Shown here: positions 1 through 11,900 of the stretch, in pieces | Layout: every line of letters begins with the position of its first letter | Numbering within the stretch: position 1 is the stretch's first letter | Program-made: the position numbers and the translations under genes | Source of the DNA: Aeromicrobium sp. Root472D3 | GTDB taxonomy: Bacteria; Actinomycetota; Actinomycetes; Propionibacteriales; Nocardioidaceae | DNA: 49,895 nucleotides | NCBI RefSeq assembly: GCF_001426485.1 | Contig: NZ_LMET01000002.1 | Span: forward strand, 341,708 to 391,602 | Reading direction: 5' to 3' | Notes under the pieces: generated by a model | The model's input: only the letters and a program-made list of their open reading frames with translations | What the model was told of the DNA's origin: nothing | Database searches by the model: none

Positions 1-1
1 C

Positions 2-35
2 GACTCGCGAGCGGGCGTGCGTGACTCGCGAGCGG
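2..35. repeat. 13-bp direct repeat with palindromic core
   Basis: GACTCGCGAGCGG occurs at 2-14 and again at 23-35. Each copy contains the 8-bp palindrome CTCGCGAG. The pair lies just beyond the stop codon of the metalloprotease gene and may be part of a terminator or intergenic repeat that continues outside the window. Confidence 0.5.
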
Positions 36-41
36 TGGGGG

Positions 42-1652
42 TCAGCTGACGCTGACGGCCGACCACGCGGCCTTGACGGCGGCGACCTCGGTGCTGCTCG
101 CGCCGTAGAGGTCCGTCGCGGCCTGGACGGTGTCGAGCCTGGCCCTGGCGTACGTCTCGGTGCTCGTCATGTAGTGGTCGAGGGCGTTGAACCAGATCTT
201 CGCGGCCTTGTCGCGGCCGATGCCCGCCACGGTCGAGCCGTTGCACGTCGGGCTGCTGCCGTAGGCGCTCTGCCCGCTGCCGTTGGCGAGCAGGAAGAAG
301 AAGTGGTTGCCGACGCCCGACGAGTAGTGCGGGTCGGAGCCGGGGACGGCCGAGCTCCAGCACCGGTAGGACGCGCCGTCCTTGCTGGGGTCGTCCATGT
401 AGCGCAGCGGCGTGCCGTTGCCGTTGATGTCGATCTTCTCGCCGATCAGGAAGTCCGGCGTGTCGGCCGCGCTGTTGGCGTAGAACTCGACCATCGTGCC
501 GAAGATGTCGCTCGTGGCCTCGTTCAGGCCGCCCGCGTCACCGCTGTAGTCCAGGCCCGCCGTGTTCTCGGTGACGCCGTGGGTCATCTCGTGGCCCGCG
601 ACGTCGATCGCGACGAGCGGCGCGCGGTTGCCGGAGCCGTCGCCGTACGTCATCTGCGAGCCGTCCCAGAACGCATTGACGTAGTTGCTGCCGTAGTGGA
701 CGCGCGAGGGCACGCCGGTGCCGTTGCCGAAGATCCCGTTGCGGCCCTGCACGTTCTTGAAGTAGTCGAACGTCGTCGAGGCGCCGTAGTGCGCGTCGAC
801 GGCCGCCGACGCCCGGTCGGTGTAGGAGCCGTTGCCCCACGCGTTGTCGGCGTCCGTGAACGTCGTGCAGGTGCCGGACGTGCGGTTCTTGAGGTCGCAG
901 GTGCGTCCGCTGCCGCGAGTGGCGTCCACCATCGAGTAGCCCGACGAGCCCGTGCTGGTGCTGAGTGGCACGGTGCCGATGAAGATGCCGCGGCCCGTGC
1001 CCGACGCCGTGGCGGTGGGGGCGGCCGACGGCGCGGTCGACGCGGCCCCCGAGGTCGCGCCGACCGTGATCGGCGTCAGGATCGTCTCGTCGCTCGACCG
1101 GACCGAACCGGTCGACGCGTCGGTGACGACGATGCGGCGGCTCGGCGTCTGGCCGTCGGCCTGGACGCCCGTCACGACCGTGCGGTAGGCGAGGGCCGGG
1201 GCCCCGGTGCGGGCGTCGACGACGAGCTGCGCCGACGCTGCGTCGGCGGACGCGGCGGGCGAGGCCGACTCGGCGGTGCGCTGCGCGGCCCCCTTGGCGA
1301 CGGTCGGGGTCGTCGCGACCTTGACCGTCCGGGCCTGCGCGACGGACGTTCCGGTGACGCGCTCGGCGGACGTCAGGTGGACGACGAGGTCGCCGCCCAG
1401 GACGGGCAGGCCCTTGTACGTCCGCGAGAACCGGACGTGCGAGGCGCCGTCGTCCGACGTCGAGGCGCGGGTGACGGCGAACGAGTCGGCGGAGGTGCCG
1501 CGGACCTTCGCGGGGTTCTCCTGGATGTAGTCCGTGGCCGCGGTGACGGCGTCGGACGTGGGACTCGTGGCGGCGGTGCCGGATGACGGCGCCGCGACGC
1601 CGAGCCCGGCGGCCAGCAGGGTGGTGCCTGCGACGGCAATGACCTTCTTCAT
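42..1652 (-). CDS. Secreted M4 (thermolysin-family) neutral metalloprotease
   Basis: A 536-residue zinc endopeptidase precursor. Residues 1-29 form a signal peptide (MKK, then a hydrophobic Ala/Gly-rich run ending near GTAATS). A propeptide of about 170-200 residues resembling the FTP/PepSY prodomain follows. The catalytic domain carries HEMTH at 354-358 and GGLNEATSD with Glu378 as the third zinc ligand; DPHYSSGVGNHFF resembles the region holding the catalytic His of thermolysin. Length is usual for a secreted M4 preproprotein, and GAGAGGACC precedes the ATG. It lies 57 bases downstream of the LysR gene on the same strand, so co-transcription is possible. Expected to be exported and self-processed, acting on extracellular protein. 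Confidence 0.93.
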   Translation of the reverse strand: MKKVIAVAGTTLLAAGLGVAAPSSGTAATSPTSDAVTAATDYIQENPAKVRGTSADSFAVTRASTSDDGASHVRFSRTYKGLPVLGGDLVVHLTSAERVTGTSVAQARTVKVATTPTVAKGAAQRTAESASPAASADAASAQLVVDARTGAPALAYRTVVTGVQADGQTPSRRIVVTDASTGSVRSSDETILTPITVGATSGAASTAPSAAPTATASGTGRGIFIGTVPLSTSTGSSGYSMVDATRGSGRTCDLKNRTSGTCTTFTDADNAWGNGSYTDRASAAVDAHYGASTTFDYFKNVQGRNGIFGNGTGVPSRVHYGSNYVNAFWDGSQMTYGDGSGNRAPLVAIDVAGHEMTHGVTENTAGLDYSGDAGGLNEATSDIFGTMVEFYANSAADTPDFLIGEKIDINGNGTPLRYMDDPSKDGASYRCWSSAVPGSDPHYSSGVGNHFFFLLANGSGQSAYGSSPTCNGSTVAGIGRDKAAKIWFNALDHYMTSTETYARARLDTVQAATDLYGASSTEVAAVKAAWSAVSVS

Positions 1653-1709
1653 GCGTGGTCCTCTCGGTGGGGCAGTAGGCAGGACGCTAGTGATCCCGGC
1701 GCGTCCCGT

Positions 1710-2726
1710 TCATGCCAATCGGGCATGCCCCGGAGGGGGCCACGAGGCCGTGGGGGCCCCGGGCCGTGGCCGCGGCCCGGCGGGCAGGGCCCCGTGGACG
1801 TCCTTCCAGGCCCTGTAGACGGGCTGCTTGTCGAGCGTCTCGGCCAGGGTGTCGGCCGTGAACCGCGCGAGCTTGTCGAGGTGCTCGACGAAGGGGTTGT
1901 CGCGGTCGACGAGCAGCAGCCGTCGGGTGCGCATGGGGGTGCCGACCAAGGGCTTGAGCACCATGCCGGAGTCGCGGTTGGTGGGCGTGCTGAGCGCGAT
2001 CGCCTCGCCGGCGCGGATGAGCTCGATCGCATGGCCGTCGCTCAGGTAGTGGCTGATGACAGGGGTGAAGCCGGCCTCGAAGCAGATGCGGGTCATGCAG
2101 TCGGCCTCGCGGTCGACGTCGAGCGGTGACATCAGCCACTTCTCGTCGCGCAGCTGCGACAGCTCGAGCTCGGGCCGGTCGGCGAGCGGGTGGTCGGCGG
2201 CGAGCAGGACGAAGGCCGGCTCGCAGCCCACGGGCCGCACCCGCAGGCGCGGGTCGAGCGCGAGCTCGTGGCCCACGAACTCGTGGACCACCGCGAAGTC
2301 GAGGCGGTGCGAGCTGAGCAGGTCGAGCAGGCCGTCGATGCGGGTCTCGCTCTCGGTGACGATCTCGGTGCTCGGAACGACCGAGCGTAGCCCGCGGATG
2401 AGCCCCACGAGGGCATTGCCGAACTTGACGCCGATCCGCACCTGCGCCGGCACGAGGTGGGCCGCGCCACCGACCGAGTCGCCCTGCAGCGAGTCGATGA
2501 CCGACAGGACGGCGTGGGCCCGGCCGACCACGAGGCGGCCGAGCGGGGTCAGCTCGGCACCCGCCCGCGACCTCTCGAACAGGGGGCCGCCGAGGTGCTC
2601 CTCGACGCGCCGCAGCTGACGGGTGAGGGCGGGCTGGGTCGTGCCGAGCGCGGTGGCCGCCCGGGTGATGCTGCCCTCGTCCGCCACGGCCTTGACCATC
2701 CGCAGGTGCCTGGTGTCGATCTCCAT
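1710..2726 (-). CDS. LysR-family transcriptional regulator
   Basis: A 338-residue LysR-type regulator starting at the ATG of MEIDTRHLRMVKAVADEGS. The N-terminal helix-turn-helix (about residues 5-63) shows the hallmark run SITRAATALGTTQPALTRQ. Residues about 90-300 form a periplasmic-binding-like effector domain. The C-terminus is Pro-rich. Divergent from the fatty acid synthase gene, with 192 bases between start codons, and directly upstream of the protease gene. A T-N11-A dyad 9 bases before its start looks like an autoregulatory box. Its effector and targets cannot be read from the sequence; the divergent position makes the synthase a candidate target. Confidence 0.9.
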   Translation of the reverse strand: MEIDTRHLRMVKAVADEGSITRAATALGTTQPALTRQLRRVEEHLGGPLFERSRAGAELTPLGRLVVGRAHAVLSVIDSLQGDSVGGAAHLVPAQVRIGVKFGNALVGLIRGLRSVVPSTEIVTESETRIDGLLDLLSSHRLDFAVVHEFVGHELALDPRLRVRPVGCEPAFVLLAADHPLADRPELELSQLRDEKWLMSPLDVDREADCMTRICFEAGFTPVISHYLSDGHAIELIRAGEAIALSTPTNRDSGMVLKPLVGTPMRTRRLLLVDRDNPFVEHLDKLARFTADTLAETLDKQPVYRAWKDVHGALPAGPRPRPGAPTASWPPPGHARLA

Positions 2727-2734
2727 GTGTAACC

Positions 2735-2757
2735 CCCGGTTGCATCGTACGACCGGG
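2735..2757. promoter_or_regulatory. Candidate LysR box (CCCGGT-N11-ACCGGG)
   Basis: A perfect 6-bp inverted repeat, CCCGGT at 2735-2740 and ACCGGG at 2752-2757, separated by 11 bases, so T2740 and A2752 give the T-N11-A spacing typical of LysR recognition sites. It sits 9-31 bases upstream of the LysR start codon and about 60 bases from the operator pair of the synthase gene. Autoregulation is the simplest reading. Confidence 0.55.
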
Positions 2758-2816
2758 ACGTTTCGGCGTCGTGTCGAGATCGAGGGGCGGTACGTGATCG
2801 ACTTCTCAGAAAAACA

Positions 2817-2853
2817 TGAGGAATCCCTCGCGTTAAAGTTGAGGAACCCCTCA
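2817..2853. promoter_or_regulatory. Paired fatty-acid-synthesis operators (TGAGG-N4-CCTCA)
   Basis: Two copies of a 14-bp palindrome: TGAGGAATCCCTCG at 2817-2830 (one arm base off) and TGAGGAACCCCTCA at 2840-2853 (perfect arms). They start 23 bases apart and lie within a larger dyad, AAAACATGAGG at 2811-2821 and CCTCATGTTTT at 2849-2859. The same palindrome pair precedes the carboxylase gene at 16143-16184. Placement around the probable -10 implies repression or acyl-responsive control; the binding protein is not identified. Confidence 0.72.
2834..2839 (+). promoter_or_regulatory. Probable -10 box of the fatty acid synthase promoter
   Basis: TAAAGT directly abuts the second operator copy. 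The matching position before the carboxylase gene is TATAGT, and the 26-base blocks starting at these boxes agree at 22 positions. Transcription would start near 2846, inside the operator, giving a leader of about 70 bases before the GTG. Confidence 0.5.
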
Positions 2854-2918
2854 TGTTTTGCGAAGATGGAGGGACCGCCCGTCGATCCAGCGACGGCAGT
2901 GACGCCAAAGGGAACCAC

Positions 2919-5900
2919 GTGACCACGTTCGACACCCCGCTCGCCGCCCACCAGTCCTCCGAGCGCCGCAGGGCCTCCGCGCTCGTCGACCGCCTGCTGG
3001 CGGGGACGCCCTACGCGATCGCGTTCGGCGGACAGGGGGCCGCGTGGCTGGAGCCCCTGGCCGGGCTCGTCCGTGACTTCGCCCTCGAGGCGGAGCTCGA
3101 GGCCCTCGTCGAGCGCGCCGAGGCCCTCCTCGAGCCCGTCGCCCCCGAGCTGGCCCGTGTCGGCGTGACGTTCACGCCGCTGGCATGGGCCGACGTCCTC
3201 GCCTCGTCGGAGTCCGCCGACGACGAGGACGCCCCCGAGCTGCCGACCTCCGCGGTGCTGGATACACCCGGAGCGTCGGTGCCCGGCATCCTGCTGGCCC
3301 AGCTGGCCGGCCTCCGCGCGCTGCGCCGCCAGGGCGTCGACCCCGAGACGCTCGCGCCGAGCGCCGTCGTCGGCCACTCCCAGGGCTACCTCGCGACGCA
3401 GTCGCTGGCCGGCGTCCCGGACGCCGAGCTGCTCGCCGTCGCGCGCCTGATCGGTGCCGCCGCCCAGCTCGTCGGTCGCCGTCGCGGTCTGCTGGGCGAC
3501 ACCATGCTGAGCGTCTCGAACGTCGTCCCGAGCCGCATCGACGAGATCCTCGCCGAGCTGCCGGCGTCGCTGCGCGTCGTGTCGCGCCTGCGCAACGGAC
3601 GTCGCAGCGTCGTGCTGTCGGGCCCGGCCGAGGGCCTGCGCGTCGTCGAGGCGCGCTTCGACGAGATCGCCGCGGCCGAGAAGGCCGACCGCGACCGCAA
3701 GGTCTCGGGCGGCTCGCCGTTCGCGCCCGTCCTCGAGCCGCTGCCGTCGCAGCTCGCGTTCCACCACCCCGACCTGGCCGAGGCCGCCGACCTCGTCGCG
3801 ACCTGGGCGGCCGCGTGCGGCATCGACGCCGACACGGCCCGCTCGCTGACGATGCGCTCGATCGTCGACCCCGTCGACTGGGTCGCCTCGCTCGAGCACG
3901 CGATGGACTCCGGTGCGTCGTGGGTGCTCGACCTGGGCCCCGGCGACCTCGCCGCGCGGCTGTCGGCCCGTGAGCTGCAGGTGCGCGGCGCCTCGGTCGT
4001 CGCCACGACGACGCGTCGCGGCCACCGCGAGCTCACCGCCGCCGGTGCCGCCCCGCGGCCGTCGACCCCGTGGTCGGCGTACGAGCCCACCGTCGTGACG
4101 CTCGCGGACGGCTCGCTGCACGTCGAGACCCGCTTCACCCGGCTGACGGGCAAGTCGCCCGTGCTGCTGGCGGGCATGACCCCGACGACGGTCGATCCCG
4201 CCATCGTGGCGGCCGCCGCCAACGCCGGCTTCTGGGCCGAGCTCGCCGGTGGCGGTCAGGTGACCGAGCAGATCTTCGCCGAGAACGTCGAGCGCCTGGG
4301 CGAGCTGCTGACGCCCGGCAGCACGTACCAGTTCAACTCGCTGTTCCTCGACCCGTACCTGTGGAAGCTGCAGCTGGGCCAGAAGCGCCTCGTGCAGCGG
4401 GCGCGGGCCGCGGGCTCGCCGGTCGACGGCGTCATCGTCACGGCCGGCATCCCCGAGCTCGACGAGGCCGTCGCCCTGGTCGAGGAGCTCACCGAGGCCG
4501 GCATCACGCACGTCGTCTTCAAGCCGGGCACGGTCAAGCAGATCCGCCAGGTCGTCGCGATCGCCAAGGCCGTCGCGCCGACGGCGGTCCACGTCCAGAT
4601 CGAGGGCGGCAAGGCCGGCGGTCACCACTCGTGGGAGGACCTCGACGAGCTGCTGATCGCGACGTACGGCGACCTGCGCGCGCTCGACAACGTCGTGGTG
4701 TGCGTCGGCGGCGGCATCGGCACGCCCGAGGTCGCCGCGGCGTACCTGACGGGCGACTGGGCCGCGCGCCACGGCTTCCCCCGCATGCCGCTCGACGGCG
4801 TCCTCGTCGGCACCGCCGCGATGGCGACGCTCGAGGCCACGACCTCGCCGGCCGTCAAGCAGCTGCTGGTCGAGACGACCGGCACCGGCTCCTGGGTCGG
4901 CGCCGGCACGGCCAAGGGCGGCATGGCCTCGGGCCGCAGCCAGCTCGGCGCCGACATCCACGAGATCGACAACGCCGCGTCACGCACGGGGCGCCTGCTC
5001 GACGAGGTCGCGGGTGACGCCGAGGCGGTCGCCTCGCGCCGCGACGAGATCGTCGAGGCCCTCAATCGCACCGCCAAGCCGTACTTCGGCGACGTCGAGA
5101 CCATGACGTACGGCCGGTGGCTCGCGCGCTTCCTCGAGCTGTCGGGCACGCCCGAGTGGCTCGACGTGACGCTGCGCAACCGCTTCGTCGCGATGCTCCA
5201 GCGCGCCGAGGCGCGCCTGAACGAGGCCGACCGCGGCCCCATCGGGACGCTGTTCGGCGACGCCTCCACGGTGGACGACGGCGCCGCCGCGCTGCAGCGT
5301 CTGCGCGACGCCTACCCGGCCGCCGACGACGTCGTGCTGCACCCGGCCGACGTGCTGTTCTTCGTCGACCAGTGCCGCACGCCCGGCAAGCCCGTCAACT
5401 TCGTGCCGGTCCTCGACCAGGACGTGCGCCGCTGGTGGCGCTCGGACTCGCTGTGGCAGGCGCACGACGCCCGCTACACCGCCGACGAGGTCTGCATCAT
5501 CCCCGGGACCCTCGCGGTCGCCGGCATCGACCGCGTCGACGAGCCCGTCGCCGAGCTGCTGCGCCGCTTCGAGGACGCCGCGATCGACGGTCTGCTCGCC
5601 TCCGGCCGCTCGCCGCAGCGCGTGGCGGGGCGCCGCCGCGTCGACGACGACGCCGCCGAGGCGCTGTCGCTCGTCCTCGCCGCGACCGACCTGGTCTGGG
5701 CCGGCCGTACGGTCCGCAACCCCGTCCACCGCCTCGGGGCCGGCTGGGTCGTCGTCGACCCGCAGCGCGCCGAGCACCCCGAGACGGGCGCCACGCTCGT
5801 GCAGGTCTCGTCCGACGTCGCCGAGCTGACCGTGCCGATGGCGCGTCCGCTGACGCTGCGCATCGCGGTCGACCGCTCGGTCCTCATCGGTGCGGCACCC

Positions 5901-8900
5901 GTCGTCACGACCGACGCCGCAGCCGAGGCCATGGGCGCGCTCGTCGTCGGCGCCGCGGGCGGCACCGTCCCCTCCGTCACCGCCGGTCGCGCGTCCGTCA
6001 CGGTCGAGTGGGACCCCGACCTGGTCGCCGACCACGCCGGCGTCACCGGCGGCTCCGTGCCGACGCACCCCGTGCCCGACGTGCTCGTGGGTCTCGCGTG
6101 GCCGTCCGTCTTCGCCGTGCTCGGCGACGCGTCCACCGCCGACGGCACGCCCGTCATCGAGGGCATGCTCGACCTGGTGCACCTCGACCACGCGATCCGC
6201 CTGACCGGCGCGCTGCCGCTCGCGCCGACGCAGCTCACGATCTCGTCGGTCCTGGACTCGATCGAGGACACCGACTTCGGCCGGGTCGTCGCGGTCGACG
6301 TGACCGTGACCTCGGCGAGCGGCGACGTCGCGACCCTGCGCGAGCGGTTCGCGATCCGCGGACGCACGGGCGCCGGCCAGCTGGCCGACCCCGAGCGCGC
6401 CGGCGGCTCACTCGGCGACGACGTCCACGACACCCCCCGCAAGGGACGTGCCTCGGCCTCGCTCGTGGCGCCGACCGACCTGCGCGCCTTCGCCGCGGTG
6501 ACGGGCGACCACAACCCGATCCACACCAGCGTCGCCGCGGCACGTCTGGCCGGCCTGGGCGCCCCGATCGTCCACGGCATGTGGATCTCGGCCGCCGCGC
6601 AGCAGGTGCTCGCCGTCGGCGGCACCGGCACGCGCCGCATCACGGGCTGGACGACCCGCTTCATGTCGCCCCTGGCCCCGGGGGCCCCGGTCGCCGTGCA
6701 GGCCGACCGGGTCGGCCTCGACGCCGGCGCCGAGGTCGTCGACGTCACGGTGCGCTCCGGCGGCGACGTGGTCATGTCGGCCACGGCGCGTCTCGAGGCC
6801 CCGCGGACGGCGTACGCCTTCCCGGGCCAGGGCATCCAGCACCCCGGCATGGGCATGGCGGCCTACCAGCGCTCGAAGGCCGCCCGCGAGATCTGGGACC
6901 GCGCCGACGCGCACACCCGCGAGGCCCTCGGCTTCTCGATCCTCACGGTCGTCCGCGACAACCCGACGACGCTCGTCACCCGCGGCGTCACGCACAAGCA
7001 CCCCGACGGCGTCCTGTTCCTGACGCAGTTCACACAGGTCGCGATGGCGGTGCTCGGCGCCGCCCAGATGGCCGAGCTGCGCGAGTCGGGATCGTTCGTC
7101 GAGGGATCGGTCCTCGCCGGCCACTCCGTCGGCGAGTACAACGCGCTCGCCGCGGTGTCGGGCGTCATCCCGCTCGAGGCCGTCGTCGAGGTCGTGTTCC
7201 AGCGCGGCTCGGTCATGCACGGCCTGGTGCCGCGCGACGCCGCCGGCCGCAGCGACTACCGCCTGGCCGCGATCCGTCCGTCGCAGATCGGTCTGACCGA
7301 CGCCGACGTCACGGCCTTCGTCGACGGCATCGCCGACAGCACGGGCGAGTTCCTGCAGATCGTGAACTACAACCTGAAGGACTCGCAGTACGCGATCGCC
7401 GGCACCGTCGCGGGCCTGGAGGTGCTCGAGACCGAGGTCAACCGGCGCCGCGCCGAGTTCGGCGGCAAGGGTGCGTTCATCCTCGTGCCGGGCATCGACG
7501 TCCCGTTCCACTCCACGGTCCTGCACGGCGGCGTGCCGGACTTCCGCGACCGGCTGCGCGAGCTGCTGCCCGCGACGATCGACCCGACGATCCTCGAGGG
7601 TCGGTACGTGCCGAACCTCGTGCCGCGGCCGTTCACGCTCGACCGCGCGTTCCTGCAGGAGATCGCCGACCTGGTCCCGTCCGAGCCCCTCGACGAGGTG
7701 CTGGCCGACTACGACGCGTGGATCGCGCGCCCCGGCGAGCTGTGCCGCGTCGTGCTGATCGAGCTGCTGGCCTGGCAGTTCGCCAGCCCGGTGCGCTGGA
7801 TCGAGACGCAGGACCTGTTCTTCACCTCGGTCGCCGAGGGTGGCCTCGGTGTCGAGCGGTTCGTCGAGATCGGCGTCGGGCAGTCCCCGACCGTCGCGAA
7901 CCTCGCGTCGTCGACGCTCAAGCTGCCGGGTCGCTTCGGCCCCGCGGTGCAGGTGCTCAACTTCGAGCGCGACAACGCCGCGGTCTTCTCGACCGACGAG
8001 GAGCAGGCCCCCGTCGAGGACGAGGCGCCCGCCGCGCCGGTCGAGGACGCCTCCGCGTCCGCCCCGTCCGCCGCTCCGGCCGCCGCGTCGGCGCCCACGA
8101 GCAGCGGCCCGCGTCCCGCCGACCTGACGTACGACGCGTCCGACGCCACCCAGCTGCTCATCGCCTGGTGGACCAAGATGCGTCTCGACCAGATCGGTGC
8201 CGCCGACTCGATCGAGTCGCTGTGCGACGGCGCGTCGTCGCGCCGCAACCAGCTGCTGGTCGACCTGGGCGGCGAGCTGGGGCTCGGCGCCATCGACGGT
8301 GCCGCCGACGCCGACATCCCCGCGCTGTCGGCACAGGTCAAGGGCCTGGCCCGCGGCTACAAGCCGTTCGGCCCGGTGCTGACCGAGGCGATCGGTGACC
8401 ACCTCAAGAAGGTGCTCGGCCCGACGGGCAGGCGCCAGGCCGCGATCTCCGAGCGCGTCACCGACGTGTGGCAGCTCGGCGCCGGCTGGGCGAGCCACGT
8501 GCTCGCCGAGCTCGCGATGTCGAGCCGTGACGGCTCGAGCGTCCGGGGCGGCGAGTTCGGCTCGCTGACCTCGATCGCGTCGGCCGCTGACGTCGACGCC
8601 GCGGTCGACGCGAGCGTCCAGGCCGTCGCCGCACGCCACGGCGTCAGCGTCGCGCTGCCGTCGACCGGCGGGGGAGAGGCCACGATCGACGCGGCGGCCC
8701 TCGGTGAGTTCACGGCGCAGATCACGGGCCCCGACGGCGTCCTCGCCTCCTCGGCGCGCCTCGTGCTCGACCAGCTGGGACTCTCGGCGGTGCCGACGGT
8801 CGTCGAGCCCGACGCCGCCGACGCCGAGGTGCTCGCACGCGTCGAGTCCGAGCTCGGCAGCGACTGGGCCAAGCTCACCGCCCCGGCGTTCGACCCCCTC

Positions 8901-11900
8901 AAGGCGGTCGTGTTCGACGACCGCTGGGCCTCGGCCCGCGAGGACCTCGCACGCCTGGCCGTCGGCCGGACCGTCGACGCCTCGTTCGTGGGCGCCGGTG
9001 CGGTCGTGTCGGCCCAGGCCACGTGGTGGGCCGGTCACGTCGACGACGTCGACCTGGCCGAGCGCTTCCGGTCGATCGCCCGCGACGCGCTCGCGTCGAC
9101 GGCCGGTCAGTGGTCGGACGACCTCGCGGTGGTGACGGGTGCGAGCAAGGGCTCGATCGCCGCCGGCGTGACGGCGCAGCTGCTCGCCGGGGGCGCCACG
9201 GTCGTCGCCACGACGTCCGGGCTCGACGCCCGCAAGCTGGCCTTCTTCAAGGACCTCTACCGGACGCACGCCGTCCACGGGGCAGCCCTGTGGGTCGTGC
9301 CGGCCAACATGGCGTCGTTCGCCGACGTCGACGCGCTCGTCGCGTGGATCAACGGCGAGCAGACGCAGACGCGGGCCGGTGCCACGACGGTGCTCAAGCC
9401 CGCGATGACGCCGACGCTGCTGTTCCCGTTCGCGGCCGGACGGGTCGCCGGTGACCTCACCGACGCCGGCAGCCGCACCGAGGTCGACATGCGCATCCTG
9501 CTGTGGTCGGTCGAGCGCCTCATCGGCGCGATGTCGGCGCACGGCCAGGACCACGACATCGACGCGAAGCTGCACGTCGTCCTGCCCGGCTCGCCCAACC
9601 GCGGCATGTTCGGCGGCGACGGCGGCTACGGCGAGGCCAAGGCGTCGCTCGACGCACTGGTCTCGCGCTGGTCGGCCGAGCGCACGTGGGGCGAGCGCGT
9701 GACGCTGGCCCACGCGATCATCGGATGGGTGCGCGGCACCGGGCTGATGGGCGCCAACGACCCGCTGGTCGAGGCCGTCGAGGCCGCGGGCGTCCGCACC
9801 TGGACGCCGTACGACATGGCGGCCGCGCTGCTCGCGACGTGCGAGCCCGCGGCGCGCACCGCCGCGCTGACCGAGCCCCTGACGATCGACCTGACGGGCG
9901 GCCTCGGCGGCACGACGATCGACATGAAGGCGCTCGCCGAGGGCATCGGGCGTCCGGTGGCCGCCGCGCAGGACGACACCGCCACCATCACGGCGCTCGC
10001 CCCGTCGCCGGCGCAGCTCGACCGCGTCGAGCAGCTGGACTGGGCCCCCGTCGACACGCGCCCCGAGGACCTCGTGGTCATCGTCGGCGCCGGCGAGCTC
10101 GGCCCGTACGGCTCGGCCCGCACGCGGTTCGAGGTCGAGGTGTCCGACGAGCTGTCGGCCGCCGGCGTCCTCGAGCTCGCCTGGTCGACCGGCCTGGTCA
10201 GCTGGGACGAGCAGGGCGGCGGCTGGTTCGACACCGCGACGTCCGAGGCGGTCGACGAGGCCGACCTCGTCGAGCGGTACGAGGAGACGGTCCGCGAGGC
10301 CGTCGGCATCCGCCGCTACGTCGACGAGGGCGCGATGGTCGACAACACGGCCCCGCTGCTGACGTCGGTGTACCTCGACCAGGACCTGTCGTTCACGGTC
10401 GGCACCGAGGCCGAGGCGCGTGCCCTGCGCGACGCCGATCCCGAGCGCACCGTCATCTCCGCCACGGCGGACGGCGACTGGACCGTGACCCGCAAGGCCG
10501 GCACCGAGATCCGCGTGCCGCGCCGGATGAAGCTCACCCGCACGGTCGGCGGGCAGATCCCGACGGGCTTCGACCCGACGGTGTGGGGCGTCCCGGCCGA
10601 GATGGTCGAGTCGATCGACCGCGTCGCGCTCTGGAACCTGATCTGCACCGTCGACGCGTTCCTGTCGAGCGGCTTCACGCCGTCCGAGCTCATGAAGTGG
10701 GTCCACCCCGCGCTCGTGGCCAACACGCAGGGCACCGGCATGGGCGGCATGCAGTCGATGCAGTCGCTGTACATCGACACGCTGCTGGGCGAGAGCAAGG
10801 CCAACGACATCCTGCAGGAGGCGCTGCCGAACGTCATCGCGGCGCACGTCGTGCAGTCGTACGTCGGCTCGTACGGTGCGATGGTGCACCCTGTCGCGGC
10901 CTGCGCCACGACGGCCGTCTCGGTCGAGGAGGGTGTCGACAAGATCCGGCTCGGCAAGGCGGAGTTCGTCGTGTCGGGCGGCTTCGACGACCTGAGCATC
11001 GAGGGCATCGTCGGCTTCGCGGACATGTCGGCCACCGCCGACTCGGCCGCGATGAGCGCCAAGGGGCTCGAGGACCGCTACTTCAGCCGCGGCAACGACC
11101 GTCGCTACGGCGGCTTCGTCGAGTCGCAGGGCGGCGGCACGATCCTGCTGGCGCGCGGTGACGTGGCGGCCCGCATGGGTCTGCCCGTCCTCGGTGTCGT
11201 GGCGTACGCCGGCTCGTTCGCCGACGGCGTCCACACCTCGATCCCGGCGCCCGGCATCGGTGCGCTGGCGGCGGGCCTCGGCGGACGTCGCTCGGCGCTG
11301 GCGCGCGGTCTGGCGTCGGTGGGCCTGACGGCCGACGACGTCGCGGTGCTGTCGAAGCACGACACGTCGACGGGCGTCAACGAGCGCAACGAGTCGGAGC
11401 TGCACGAGCGGCTCGCGGCGGCGATCGGCCGCAGCGACGGCAACCCGCTGTTCGTCGTGTCGCAGAAGACGTTGACGGGGCACGCCAAGGGAGGTGCGGC
11501 GGCGTTCCAGATCATCGGGCTGTGCCAGGTGCTGACCGGCGGCGTCGTGCCGCCCAACCGCAGCCTCGACTGCGTCATGGACGACCTCGCCGAGCACGAG
11601 CACCTCGTGTGGCTGCGGGAGCCGCTCGCGACGGGTCAGCTCAAGGCCGGTCTGGTCACGAGCCTCGGCTTCGGGCACGTCGCCGGACTGCTCGCGATCG
11701 TCCACCCGCAGGGCTTCGTCGCGACGTTGTCGGACGACGAGCGCGACGCGTACCTGGCGCGGGCCGAGGAGCGTCTGATCGAGGGCCGCATGCGGCTCGT
11801 CCGGGCGATGTACGGCGGCGACCCGCTGTACTCGCGTCCGGGCGACCGCCGACTGGGCTCGGCCGGCGTGCGCACGCGGGAGGCGGGCATGCTGCTCGAC

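Noticed and set aside
2853..2918. Alternative ATG start of FAS-I adding 22 residues
   Set aside because: The ATG lies in the operator, has no ribosome-binding site and encodes a polar extension with no family match; the GTG at 2919 has AAAGGGAA upstream. Not fully excluded.
2727..4961. Extension of the LysR frame upstream through the fas gene
   Set aside because: The upstream part is low-complexity shadow sequence; the LysR family start MEIDTRHLRMV is exact and sits beside the T-N11-A box.
6408..11705. Very long open frames antisense to, or out of frame with, the fatty acid synthase gene (also 5117-8398 plus)
   Set aside because: They are Arg/Gly/Val- and Asp-rich products of high-GC coding DNA read in other frames, without domains; the fas frame is continuous and fully domain-matched.
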